Positions 16,504 through 23,874 of a stretch of DNA of 64,000 bases are shown one piece after another. The number at the start of each line of letters is the position of its first letter. Position 1 is the stretch's first letter. The position numbers and the translations under genes are program-made. Origin of the DNA: Streptomyces sp. NBC_00457 (GTDB taxonomy: Bacteria; Actinomycetota; Actinomycetes; Streptomycetales; Streptomycetaceae); NCBI RefSeq assembly GCF_036014015.1, contig NZ_CP107905.1, positions 6,262,001 to 6,326,000 of the forward strand, in the 5' to 3' direction. Under the pieces are notes generated by a model, which saw only the letters and a list, made by a program, of their open reading frames with translations, did not search any database and was not told the DNA's origin.

Positions 16504-18215
16504 TCAGCACCCTGCTGCGTGTGCTCGGCCAGGAGTACGCCGGGCCGGTGCGCCGCACCATTGCCCTGATGACGGCGACCGCCCTCGCCGAGGGACTGTC
16601 GTACGCCCTGCTGGTGCCCGTGCTGCGCGCGCTCTTCGGCAGCACACCCGAGGACGCCCGGCCCTGGCTGGCCGCCTTCGGCACGGCGGTCGCGGTCTAC
16701 GCGGTGCTGCGGTACGTCAGCGACCGCTCCGGTTTCCGCGTGGGTACGACGATGCTGCATGGCATGTACGAGCGTCTCGGCGAACACCTCGCCCGGTTGC
16801 CCATCGGCTGGTACCAACCCGGCCGCACCGGCGAGATATCCGTCCTCGCCAGCCAGGGCGTGTTGCAGGCGATGAGCGTGATCGCGCACCTCCTGGCGCC
16901 GTTCATCTCCGCCTGCGCGACGCCGCTGACGATCGTCGCCGTGATGCTCGCCGTCAACTGGCAGTTGGGGCTTGCCGCCCTCGCCGCTGTGCCGTTGGTA
17001 GCCGCGGTCCAGCTGCGTACGGCCCGCGCGACGACGGCGACCGACGCGGAACGCGTGGAACGCGAGCGCGAGGCCACCGGCCGCGTCATCGAGTACCTCC
17101 AGGCCCAGCCGGTGCTGCGCGCCGGCGGCCGCACCGGCGAGCGATTCGGTCTGCTGGACGACTCCCTGAAGGAACTGCGCTGCGCCTCGCGTCGCTCCAC
17201 CATGTCGGCGCTGCCAGGTGTGCTGGGTCTTGCGGTCACCGTGCAGGCGGTGTTCACCGCGCTGCTCGCGCTCGGCGCCTACCTCGCCCTCGGCGGGGAC
17301 ATAGGTGCGGCCGAGACACTGGCAGTCCTGGTGCTCGCCGCCCGCTGCGCCGACCCGCTGCTGTCCCTCGCCGAGATGAGTGGCGGCATCCGAGCCGCCC
17401 GCGCCGAACTCACCCGCCTCGACGACGTCCTCACCACCAAGCCGCTGCCGGAGCCCCGCGCGCCGCGCGAACCGTCCTGCCACGACGTCGAGTTCGACGC
17501 GGTCACCTTCCGGCACGGGGACCGGACGGTCGCCGACGGGGTGGCGCTGTCCGTACCCGAGGGCCGGCGGCTCGCCGTCGTCGGGCCGTCGGGCGCGGGC
17601 AAGACGACGCTGCTGCAGCTGCTCGCCCGCTTCTACGACGTCGACGCGGGCGCGGTGCGGATCGGCGGCGTGGACGTACGGGAGATGGACACGGCGGCGC
17701 TGATGGCGCGGATCGCCATCGTCTTCCAGGACGTCTACCTCTTCGACGGCACGATCGAGGAGAACGTGCGCCTCGGCCGCCCGGACGCCACCGACGCCGA
17801 GGTACGGGCCGCGGCGGCCGCGGCCCGTCTCGACGAGGTGATCGAGCGGCTGCCCGGCGGCTGGTCGACGGACGTGGGCGAGGGCGGGGCCCTGCTGTCG
17901 GGCGGCGAGCGGCAGCGCGTCTCCATCGCCCGCGCACTGCTGAAGGACGCGCCGATCGTGCTGCTCGACGAGGTCACTTCGGCCCTGGACCCGGTGAACG
18001 AGGCGGCCGTGCACGCCGGCATCGAGGAGCTGATGGCGGGCCGGACCGTGGTGCTGGTGGCGCACCGCATGAGAACCGTGCGCCGGGCCGACCACGTCGC
18101 CTTCCTGGACGCCGGGCGGGTGGTCGAACAGGGCACCCACGAGGAGCTGCTGCGGCACGCCGACCGGTACGCCGCGTACTGGGACCTGTCCCGGGCAGCG
18201 GCGGCGCGGGACTGA
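16500..18215 (+). CDS. ABC transporter, fused membrane and ATPase domain (half 2)
   Basis: 571 residues, partner of the preceding gene through an ATGA overlap. Six membrane helices are followed by Walker A 'VVGPSGAGKTTLLQLLARF', signature 'LSGGERQRVSIARALL', Walker B 'IVLLDEVTSALD' and H-loop 'VAHRMRT'. Both ATP sites of the pair look catalytically complete: the signature and Walker B are canonical in each half. That is unlike asymmetric heterodimers with one degenerate site. The substrate is unknown. Confidence 0.88.
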   Translation: MISTLLRVLGQEYAGPVRRTIALMTATALAEGLSYALLVPVLRALFGSTPEDARPWLAAFGTAVAVYAVLRYVSDRSGFRVGTTMLHGMYERLGEHLARLPIGWYQPGRTGEISVLASQGVLQAMSVIAHLLAPFISACATPLTIVAVMLAVNWQLGLAALAAVPLVAAVQLRTARATTATDAERVEREREATGRVIEYLQAQPVLRAGGRTGERFGLLDDSLKELRCASRRSTMSALPGVLGLAVTVQAVFTALLALGAYLALGGDIGAAETLAVLVLAARCADPLLSLAEMSGGIRAARAELTRLDDVLTTKPLPEPRAPREPSCHDVEFDAVTFRHGDRTVADGVALSVPEGRRLAVVGPSGAGKTTLLQLLARFYDVDAGAVRIGGVDVREMDTAALMARIAIVFQDVYLFDGTIEENVRLGRPDATDAEVRAAAAAARLDEVIERLPGGWSTDVGEGGALLSGGERQRVSIARALLKDAPIVLLDEVTSALDPVNEAAVHAGIEELMAGRTVVLVAHRMRTVRRADHVAFLDAGRVVEQGTHEELLRHADRYAAYWDLSRAAAARD

Positions 18216-18409
18216 GACGGCCGTGCGGGGGCCTCGGTGGCAAACGGCCCCGGACAAGGAGTCCGAGGGCGAGTGGGAGCCCCGGTCGGGGTGGCCGGGG
18301 GCGCGTGAAGCGCGCGTGCGGTCGCGCTTGACCATGCCGCGACGGCATGGTGCCGAGTGGAGTGAGCAGAGGCGGTCGGCCGATACCCGAGCAGTCGAAA
18401 CGGAGCAGG

Positions 18410-18745
18410 ATGCTCGGCCCGCAGGGCACCGCCGCCTATGCCGACCTGATGAGAAACCCCGTCGAGGATCCCGCCGGCGCGGCCTTCGAACAACTGCCCG
18501 CCGACGCCGACGAGCAGACCCGCGCCGAGGTGGCCGAGGGCCTGGTCGCCTTCGTGCAAGAGCTGTGGCGGCAGCACCCGGGTCTGAGCACACTGTCCGC
18601 CGACGCCCCGCGGGGCGAGAAATTCGCCAAGAAGACTGTCGGCAACGCCTTCCAGGAGATCTACAACGAAGCCCAGTCGGACGTCCTGCGCCGGCTGCGC
18701 ATCCTGCTCGCCGAAGCGCGAGGCATGGACGGGCGGTCGGCTTGA
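18410..18745 (+). CDS. Hypothetical protein, small, helical
   Basis: About 111 residues from ATG 18410 (GGAG at 18402-18405); an upstream in-frame GTG at 18347 is possible. The protein is hydrophilic and mostly helical: 'TRAEVAEGLVAFVQELWRQH' and 'FQEIYNEAQSDVLRRLRILL'. No domain was recognised. Codon third positions are GC-rich, as in a real gene. It follows the ABC pair by ~190 bp and precedes the island that ends at the tRNA gene. Confidence 0.55.
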   Translation: MLGPQGTAAYADLMRNPVEDPAGAAFEQLPADADEQTRAEVAEGLVAFVQELWRQHPGLSTLSADAPRGEKFAKKTVGNAFQEIYNEAQSDVLRRLRILLAEARGMDGRSA

Positions 18746-18967
18746 GTGCTGAGCCTGAGCACGGTACTCGGGGCTGCACCAGCAGCTGTCTTCCACCCCC
18801 AGGCAATCACACATGCTGAGCGCGCGGGCGGTCGGAAATTCCGGTCGCGCGGTGGCGTTGATCGGATATTCTGTCCGGGATTTCGCGCGGCAGGTTCTCT
18901 GCCGCCCCACTCGGCGCGCTCGGCGTCGACACGCACCGCGTGCCCTGCCCGGAAGGAGGCGAGAGAC

Positions 18968-19042
18968 ATGGACCGTGCCGAATGCGTTGCGGCCATAGTT
19001 GCCTCCGGCCGTGTGCCCTCCCTCCTCTGCGGCGCGCGGTAA
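18968..19042 (+). CDS. Possible 24-residue leader peptide
   Basis: Short frame MDRAECVAAIVASGRVPSLL plus CGAR, with a near-ideal Shine-Dalgarno (AAGGAGG at 18953-18959, 8 nt spacing). It stops 231 bp before the FBP-domain gene. A small hairpin follows at 19068-19088. Architecture (strong RBS, tiny ORF, hairpin, longer gene) fits an attenuating leader ORF or a small independent protein. No rare-codon run or regulatory amino-acid run is evident beyond two Cys and two Val-rich stretches. Confidence 0.4.
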   Translation: MDRAECVAAIVASGRVPSLLCGAR

Positions 19043-19067
19043 CTCTCCCCCCTTCTTGTTTCTTGTC

Positions 19068-19088
19068 TCCGGCATCTTCCTGAGATGC
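19068..19088 (+). promoter_or_regulatory. Hairpin after the leader ORF
   Basis: CGGCATCT / AGATGCCG gives an 8-bp perfect stem with loop TCCTG. It is preceded by a pyrimidine-rich tract. It may be a weak terminator of the short ORF or an attenuator upstream of the 19274 gene. Confidence 0.4.
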
Positions 19089-19273
19089 CGCGTCACGAGA
19101 TGCCCTGGCCTGCGCGGTTCGTCGCCGCGAGGGCCGCGGGGGCGCGCGCCCGAAGACGGGCCCTACTTTCGCTGGTCACCGTGATCTCGGCACTGCCGTG
19201 TCCCCGTGCTGCGTACACCGGCCCGTCGTCACCACTGCGACCGTCCCTGGCCGGCTTTCCTCGAAGGATCCTC

Positions 19274-19771
19274 ATGAAACCCCTGACCGAGCACGACATC
19301 CGTACCTCGTTCGTCAACTGCTCGAAGGGCGAGGCCAAACGCCTCCCCCTGCCCAAGAACCTGGCGGACCTCGACCACTGGGACGACCTGGACTTCCTGG
19401 GCTGGTTCGATCTGTCCGCGCCCGATCGCAGGTATCTCGTCGTCGAACGCGCCGATGAACTCGTCGGCCTGTCCCTCCGCTCCGCTTCCGGCAACCGCGG
19501 CTTCCTGCGCCGCAGCCTGTGCTCCCTGTGCCTGACCACGCATCCCGGCAGCGGCGTCTCCCTCATGACCGCCCCCAAGGCAGGCCCGGCCGGCCGCGAA
19601 GGCAACTCGGTGGGCCTCTACATCTGCTCCGACCTGGACTGCTCGTTGTACGTACGCGGCAGGAAGAAGGCAGCACCGGGCGGGCGCATGGAGGAGTCCC
19701 TCACCGTCGAGCAGCAGATCGAGCGCCTGCGCGACAACCTCGACGCGTTCGTGGAGCGGCTCTTCCACTGA
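19274..19771 (+). CDS. FBP-domain (FusB-like) elongation factor G-binding protein
   Basis: 165 residues from ATG with GAAGGA at 19263-19268. The N-terminal helical part ('LTEHDIRTSFVNCSKGEAKR', then 'LDFLGWFDLSAPDRRYLV') is followed by a C-terminal treble-clef zinc finger: 'CSLCLTTHPG' and 'YICSDLDCSLYVRG', i.e. CxxC ... CxxxxC. FusB-type proteins bind EF-G and free it from the ribosome, giving fusidic-acid tolerance in some bacteria. Actinobacterial homologues are mostly uncharacterised, so resistance is not claimed. The ORF extends upstream in frame, but the RBS and homology favour this start. Confidence 0.82.
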   Translation: MKPLTEHDIRTSFVNCSKGEAKRLPLPKNLADLDHWDDLDFLGWFDLSAPDRRYLVVERADELVGLSLRSASGNRGFLRRSLCSLCLTTHPGSGVSLMTAPKAGPAGREGNSVGLYICSDLDCSLYVRGRKKAAPGGRMEESLTVEQQIERLRDNLDAFVERLFH

Positions 19772-19871
19772 GCCCGACAGGGCTCGACGGCCATCGCCGC
19801 CGAGCCCTGCTCCACTCCCGCCTCAAACGGCGTGATCGCCTCATGAGAAAGGCCCCGGACCCTCCCTGACC

Positions 19872-20134
19872 TTGGACGAGCCGACGACACTTGGTGAGCC
19901 GTACTCGCGTCACCTGGGCGGCAAGCTGCGTGAGCTGCGCTTCGAGCTGGACGGCGAGTCCGTGCGCATCCCGTACTGGCTCGCCCCCGGGCAGCGGATC
20001 GTTCTGTTGACGGTGTTCCGTAAGACGAGGATGCGTGAGGCGGCGGAAGTCGAGCGTGCGCATAGGCCCAGAAGGTCTGCGAGGCCGAGCATGGCCGGGC
20101 CGAGCACACCTACGACCGGCGCAAGGAGAGTTGA
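19872..20134 (+). pseudogene. HigB/Gp49-like toxin remnant, truncated and frameshifted
   Basis: The frame from TTG 19872 encodes 'LGEPYSRHLGGKLRELRFEL' and 'IPYWLAPGQRIVLLTVFRKT' then 'RMREAAEVERA', the core of phage Gp49/RelE-superfamily toxins. The usual ~40 N-terminal residues are missing; an in-frame stop lies at 19833. After codon 20058-20060 the expected continuation ('AQKVCEAEHG...YDRRKES') is found one base out of frame from 20066, ending in TGA at 20132-20134, which overlaps the antitoxin ATG. That is a 1-nt deletion relative to an intact gene. The toxin is probably dead; a sequencing error could explain the frameshift but not the missing N-terminus. Confidence 0.7.
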
Positions 20135-20457
20135 TGAATCACAGCACGTGGAGGACGCGCCGGGCCCGGCAGCTGGCGGGTGAGGCGGTGGAGTACGACC
20201 AGGAGTACGTCGACGCACGGCTGGCTGGCGACCTTGGTCAGGCGGTCTACGACCGTCGGCTCGAGCTCGGTCTGTCCCAGGCCGAACTGGCCGAGCGGGC
20301 CGGGATGACGCAGCCTCAGGTGTCCCGGATGGAGGGTAGCGACACCGTGCCCACTCTCCCGCTGCTACGACGCCTGGCCAAGGCACTGGACGGCACCCTG
20401 AACCTGGCCATCGACGAGGGTGACTCCCGCGTCACCTTCACCCCGCACGCCGCTTGA
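20134..20457 (+). CDS. XRE/HigA-like antitoxin
   Basis: 107 residues; ATG overlaps the toxin remnant's TGA (TGATG) with RBS AAGGAGAG at 20123-20130. The HTH reads 'LSQAELAERAGMTQPQVSR' followed by 'LPLLRRLAKALDGTLNLAID', the standard Xre antitoxin layout. Antitoxins of this class repress their own promoter and bind the toxin. With the partner toxin broken, this one is an orphan that could still neutralise related toxins or act as a repressor. Confidence 0.82.
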   Translation: MNHSTWRTRRARQLAGEAVEYDQEYVDARLAGDLGQAVYDRRLELGLSQAELAERAGMTQPQVSRMEGSDTVPTLPLLRRLAKALDGTLNLAIDEGDSRVTFTPHAA

Positions 20458-20822
20458 AACCGAGCCCCGCCCCGCTCGAGGGGGTGGACCTCAGCGAACC
20501 GGTGAGCGAGGTTGCCCCGCTGACCCGGCTGTGTCCCATCACCGGCTTTAGCCTTGGGAGAGAGGGGGCACTGTGTCGGTGACCTGCGGCTTCCCGGACC
20601 CAGACCTGGATGCGCTGCGCGAGACCCATCACTGAGCCTGATCTGTGAAGAGCGTCCGATGCGATTAGTGGCGGGGCAATCGGAAGCCGACTGCGAGGGC
20701 TCACGTGGAGAAGCCCGCTCCGGAGTCCGTGCCGGACGATGCTGATCCGGTGGGCGGTATTTCGGAGATCAACTCTCCGTCCGCTCACGCACCGCTCACG
20801 CAAACGGCCCCGCACGCACGGG
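20458..20822. other. Gap left of the IS: no intact gene, possible gene fragment
   Basis: 365 bp with no complete gene. A frame open from 20669, with GTG at 20705, reads VEKPAPESVPDDADPVGGIS and on into 'APLTQTAP'. It runs straight into the IS left end and stops inside it. The flank right of the IS has an open frame reading toward the att site, so the two may be pieces of one gene end split by the IS. Nothing else recognisable. Confidence 0.35.
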
Positions 20823-20848
20823 CGGACGCTGTTGGTTAATTTGGGGCC
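20823..20848 (+). repeat. IS left inverted repeat
   Basis: Begins CGGACGCTGTTGGTTAATTT and ends GGGGCC. It pairs with 22601-22626; the single mismatch is the base before GGGGCC. Confidence 0.88.
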
Positions 20849-20854
20849 TGCGTG

Positions 20855-20897
20855 ACGTCGGTCTTCAAGACTCGGTTGTGGTCTTGAAGACCGACGT
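20855..20897 (+). promoter_or_regulatory. 17-bp perfect hairpin in the IS leader
   Basis: ACGTCGGTCTTCAAGAC (20855-20871) is perfectly complementary to GTCTTGAAGACCGACGT (20881-20897) around a 9-nt loop. It sits between the left inverted repeat and the transposase start. A transcript entering from outside would form this hairpin just ahead of the RBS, a common device to block transposase translation from external promoters; it could also be a transposase operator. Confidence 0.6.
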
Positions 20898-20918
20898 TGT
20901 CGTATGGGGTGGGTGTTG

Positions 20919-22613
20919 ATGTCGATGCGTTCGGCCGGGGATGGGGAGATCCCCGGGGAGACGGTGCGGGTAGCGCGGGCGGCGTTCCCGAAGGGCAGTC
21001 TGGCGACCCGGCTGCGGGATGAACTGGGCGTGTTGTTCACCGATGAGCAGTTCGCTGATCTCTTCCCGTCCCGGGGCAGGCATGCGTGGTCGCCGGGGCG
21101 GCTGGCGCTGGTGCTGGTGTTGCAGTTCGTTGAGGGGCTGACCGACCGGCAGGCGGCGGAAGCGGTCCGCGCCAGGATCGACTTCAAGTACGCGCTCGGG
21201 CTGGAGCTCGACGACCCGGGATTCGACTTCTCGGTGCTGTCGGAGTTCAGAGACCGCCTGACCGGCACGGACGGCGGGCGGCGGGTGATGGACGGTGTCC
21301 TGGCCGCGGCCAGGGAACGAGGACTGCTCAAAAGCTCGGGCCGGGCCCGCACCGACTCCACCCACGTGCTGTCCGCCGCACGGGAGCTGAACTGGCTGGA
21401 GATGGTGGCCGAGACCCTGCGTGCGGCACTCAACGCGGTCGCCCACAACGCCCCGGACTGGCTGGCCGACATTGCCGAGCCGGACTGGTTCCAGCACTAC
21501 GCCACCCGGATCGATGACACCCGGTTTCCCGCCTCCCGCGCGAAGCGGGCCGAGGTGGCCGAGCGGATCGGCCGGGACGGGATGCGCTTGCTGGCAGCTG
21601 TCTTCGACCCCCGTTCTCCCGATGGCCTGCGCGACCTGAACAAGGTGGAGGTCCTGCGGCAGATGTGGATCCAGCACTTTCACCTGGTGGAGGGCGAGGT
21701 GCGGCGCAGGGACCCAAAAGACCGCCCGCCGAACGCGACGCGCCTGGTCACCCCGTATGACACCGACGCACGTGGCAGCGTCAAACGCGACATCATGTGG
21801 GACGGCTACAAGGTCCACTTCACCGAGACCTGCGAGCCGGACGCCCCGAACCTGATCACGAACGTCACCACGACCGTGGCCACCGTCCAGGACCGGTCGA
21901 TGGCCGAGACGATCCACACCCAGCTTGCCGCACGTGACTGCCTGCCCGCCGAACACTGGGTGGACGCCGGCTATCCCACCGCCCCCGCCCTGGTCAGCGC
22001 CCGACGCGACCACGGCATCGCCCTGCACGGACCCATCCAAGCCGACAACAGCGCCCAGACCAGCGCCGAAGACGGCTTCGCCCAAGACGCCTTCACCATC
22101 GACTGGAACAAGCAGCAGGCCGCCTGCCCTGGCGGCCACACCAGCACCACCTGGAGCGAACGGCTCTCCCAGCGCGGCCAGCCGGTACTCCGGGTGGTCT
22201 TCTCGGCGAGCGACTGCCGCCCCTGCACCATGCGACAGGCGTGCATCAACACCACCAACGCCAAACGACCCCGTGAACTGCGGCTACGCCGCCAGGACGA
22301 ACACCACGCGCTGCATGCGGCCAGGGCGGAACAGCAGACCGACGCCTGGAAGGAGCGCTACCAGATCCGCGCCGGTGTCGAGGGCACCATGTCCCAGGCC
22401 GTCCTACGCTGCGGCCTGCGCAGGTCCCGCTACCGAGGCCTGGCCAAAACCAGCCTCCAGCACCAGCTCACTGGCGCCGCGATCAACCTCGCCCGCATCG
22501 ACGCCCACCTCATCGACACACCACGAGCCCGCACTCGCATCAGCCACTTCGCAGCACTTCGCCCCGCCGACCAAGAAGCGGCCAGCGGGGCGAAGTGCCC
22601 GGCCCCGAATTAA
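20919..22613 (+). CDS. IS1182-family transposase
   Basis: 564 residues from ATG 20919 (GGGGTGGG RBS); an ATG at 20904 is in frame but lacks an RBS. The N-terminal helical region (~residues 20-130, 'LADRLP'-type DUF772 part: 'LVLVLQFVEGLTDRQAAEAV') is followed by a DDE catalytic core. Likely acids lie in 'RARTDSTHV', 'MWDGYKVHFTE' and 'YQIRAGVEGTMSQ'. A Cys-rich insert 'CRPCTMRQAC' is typical of the family. The frame is intact, so the element may be active. Confidence 0.9.
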   Translation: MSMRSAGDGEIPGETVRVARAAFPKGSLATRLRDELGVLFTDEQFADLFPSRGRHAWSPGRLALVLVLQFVEGLTDRQAAEAVRARIDFKYALGLELDDPGFDFSVLSEFRDRLTGTDGGRRVMDGVLAAARERGLLKSSGRARTDSTHVLSAARELNWLEMVAETLRAALNAVAHNAPDWLADIAEPDWFQHYATRIDDTRFPASRAKRAEVAERIGRDGMRLLAAVFDPRSPDGLRDLNKVEVLRQMWIQHFHLVEGEVRRRDPKDRPPNATRLVTPYDTDARGSVKRDIMWDGYKVHFTETCEPDAPNLITNVTTTVATVQDRSMAETIHTQLAARDCLPAEHWVDAGYPTAPALVSARRDHGIALHGPIQADNSAQTSAEDGFAQDAFTIDWNKQQAACPGGHTSTTWSERLSQRGQPVLRVVFSASDCRPCTMRQACINTTNAKRPRELRLRRQDEHHALHAARAEQQTDAWKERYQIRAGVEGTMSQAVLRCGLRRSRYRGLAKTSLQHQLTGAAINLARIDAHLIDTPRARTRISHFAALRPADQEAASGAKCPAPN

Positions 22614-22626
22614 CCAACAGCGTCCG
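22601..22626 (-). repeat. IS right inverted repeat
   Basis: GGCCCCGAATTAACCAACAG followed by CGTCCG; inverted copy of 20823-20848. The transposase stop (TAA at 22611-22613) lies inside it. Confidence 0.88.
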
Positions 22627-23053
22627 AGTCGTCCGAGGCCGAACAGGAGCCATCCCTGGGGGAGAAACCCCAGGTCAGCGCGGTAACGCGTGGTGCCCCC
22701 GGCAGGATTCGAACCTGCGACACCCGCTTTAGGAGATCTCCTCCGGTGAGGCCGTGACCTGCGTAAACGTAGCCTCCAGTGCACCTGACCTGCGAAATCA
22801 CTCCTCCACGGTTCTCGCGTGTTCTCAGCCATTCCCGGCCTCATGTGTGCCGAATCCGTTCCGGTCGGCCACTTGGTTGGGGGCGGTACCTGTTGACGAG
22901 GACGACCAGGCGCACGCCGTAAGAACTGCCACTCTCGCTGGGCGGCCAGGCTGACGGATGCCCCGCTCTCGTCCCAAAGGTGTGAGCGGACAGGCGGAAA
23001 CCCGTAGCCTGGGACCAGCAGTACGCAGCCCGATGCATGCGGAGGGGATGCCG
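22627..23053. other. Gap holding the left att copy; otherwise no gene
   Basis: Just right of the IS an open frame encodes 'SSEAEQEPSLGEKPQVSAVT' and then continues through the att core as 'RGAPGRIRTCDTRFRR', stopping at 22755-22757. Acidic tails reading through a tRNA-derived att in this way are typical of 3' ends of genes at actinomycete integration sites. From 22758 to 23040 I see no convincing gene. The promoter of the 23054 operon probably lies near 22990-23030 (TAGCCT at about 23005). Confidence 0.45.
22693..22736 (-). repeat. att copy, distal
   Basis: 44 bp identical to 23831-23874: T-arm, variable region and 3' anticodon-stem half of tRNA-Arg(CCT) plus the acceptor 3' strand. Not a functional tRNA: the 5' half is absent (sequence diverges after AGGAGA). 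Confidence 0.85.
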
Positions 23054-23326
23054 GTGACCACAGCTTCGAGCGGTGTTCCTCACCCGCCGCGCCCGTCGTC
23101 GCATCCGCTGCGGACCATCCGTGACATCCGGGAGTCCCTGCCTGAGGACCAGCGTCGGCACTTTGACGCGGAGCTCGCCGACACGGAGATCGAGGCTCTG
23201 CCCGAGATGCTGCACCGCTGGGTGACGCTGAGCAACGACGGCTTCGAGGAATTTCTGCTCTCCCGGCCCTTCGAGGGTCTGGAGTTCGGCGCCCGCTCCT
23301 ACGATGCGCAGACGGACGCCGAGTGA
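23054..23326 (+). CDS. Antitoxin-like protein paired with VapC
   Basis: 90 residues from GTG 23054 (GGAGG at 23041-23045, 8 nt spacing); ATG 23048 is too close to that RBS. It overlaps the PIN-domain gene by 4 bp (GTGA). The N-terminus is proline-rich and likely unstructured. The C-terminal ~60 residues are helical and acidic ('LPEDQRRHFDAELADTEIEA'). It is not a recognisable ribbon-helix-helix or AbrB antitoxin. Assignment rests on position and coupling to VapC. Confidence 0.65.
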   Translation: MTTASSGVPHPPRPSSHPLRTIRDIRESLPEDQRRHFDAELADTEIEALPEMLHRWVTLSNDGFEEFLLSRPFEGLEFGARSYDAQTDAE

Positions 23327-23751
23327 TCTACCTGTTCGACACCAATGTCGTCGCCGAACTCACGACCCGGGCGAAGCCCGACCCGCGCGTCCTGGCCTGG
23401 TTCCGGTCCACGGCCCGCCCCAACCGCTTCTTGAGCGTGATCACCGTGGCCGAGATCGAGGCCGGCGTTGCCGCCGCCCCGGATCCCGTAAGGCAAGCCC
23501 GCTACGCACAAGCCCTCGCTGCGGTACGGCACGAATTCCGTGACCGCATCGCACCGATCGGCGAACCGGAAGCGGCCGCCTACCTCACCATCCACAAGAC
23601 GCTCAAGGCTGCCGGCACCAGCATCGACCCACCGGACGCCCTGATCGCCGCCTCTGCCCTGGCCAACGGCTGGACAGTTGCCACACGCAACATCAAGCAC
23701 ATGGCCCGAACCGGGGCTCTGGTGGTCAATCCGTGGGAGCAGCAACTGTAG
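23323..23751 (+). CDS. VapC/FitB-like PIN-domain toxin (RNase)
   Basis: 142 residues, normal PIN length. The conserved acids appear in 'YLFDTNVVAELT' (Asp), 'ITVAEIEAGV' (Glu), 'PPDALIAASAL' (Asp) and 'VATRNIKHM' (Asn instead of the usual Asp). VapC toxins cut tRNA or rRNA and are held in check by the protein encoded upstream. Start is GTG 23323 inside the partner's stop. The Asp-to-Asn position in the fourth motif occurs in FitB-like members, so activity is not ruled out. Confidence 0.85.
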   Translation: MIYLFDTNVVAELTTRAKPDPRVLAWFRSTARPNRFLSVITVAEIEAGVAAAPDPVRQARYAQALAAVRHEFRDRIAPIGEPEAAAYLTIHKTLKAAGTSIDPPDALIAASALANGWTVATRNIKHMARTGALVVNPWEQQL

Positions 23752-23781
23752 GTGGCCGCGGCGTCTGTGCCGCATGCGCAT

Positions 23782-23812
23782 AGGCCCTCCCGTCCGCCGG
23801 ACGGAAGGGCCT
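23782..23812. terminator. Hairpin terminator after the toxin-antitoxin operon
   Basis: AGGCCCTCCCGTCC pairs with GGACGGAAGGGCCT (one wobble) around a 3-nt loop. It separates the VapC gene (+) from the convergent tRNA gene (-). Confidence 0.8.
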
Positions 23813-23830
23813 CTGACCTGATGTTTCTCT

Positions 23831-23874
23831 GTGCCCCCGGCAGGATTCGAACCTGCGACACCCGCTTTAGGAGA
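23831..23874 (-). repeat. att copy within the intact tRNA
   Basis: 44 bp identical to 22693-22736. Integration at this site regenerates the tRNA 3' end. Confidence 0.85.

Larger units (their letters stand above)
20823..22626 (+). mobile_element. IS1182-family insertion sequence, apparently complete
   Basis: A 1804-bp element bounded by 26-bp inverted repeats (20823-20848 and 22601-22626, one mismatch) with a single intact transposase gene. No clear target-site duplication is visible (gggg-type flank on the left, agtc on the right). It lies 66 bp outside the att repeat at 22693 and next to a decayed toxin-antitoxin pair. Confidence 0.88.
22693..23874. mobile_element. Minimal tRNA-Arg-integrated element remnant carrying VapC and its partner
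   Basis: Bounded by a 44-bp perfect direct repeat: 22693-22736 and the 3' half of tRNA-Arg(CCT) at 23831-23874. This is the footprint of site-specific integration into a tRNA 3' end. Only ~1.1 kb separates the copies, with no integrase, excisionase or replication gene, so the element has been reduced to a toxin-antitoxin pair. It cannot move by itself but could recombine through the repeats if an integrase were supplied. Confidence 0.75.

Noticed and set aside
16113..18806. 897-codon open frame on the minus strand
   Set aside because: Antisense shadow of the second ABC half-transporter; no recognisable motifs, while the plus strand has complete ABC motifs.
20815..22632. Target-site duplication of the IS
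   Set aside because: The bases directly outside the two inverted repeats do not match for any length from 2 to 9.
22693..22736. Second tRNA-Arg gene
   Set aside because: Only the 3' 44 bp match; the D-arm and 5' acceptor are missing, so it is an att copy.
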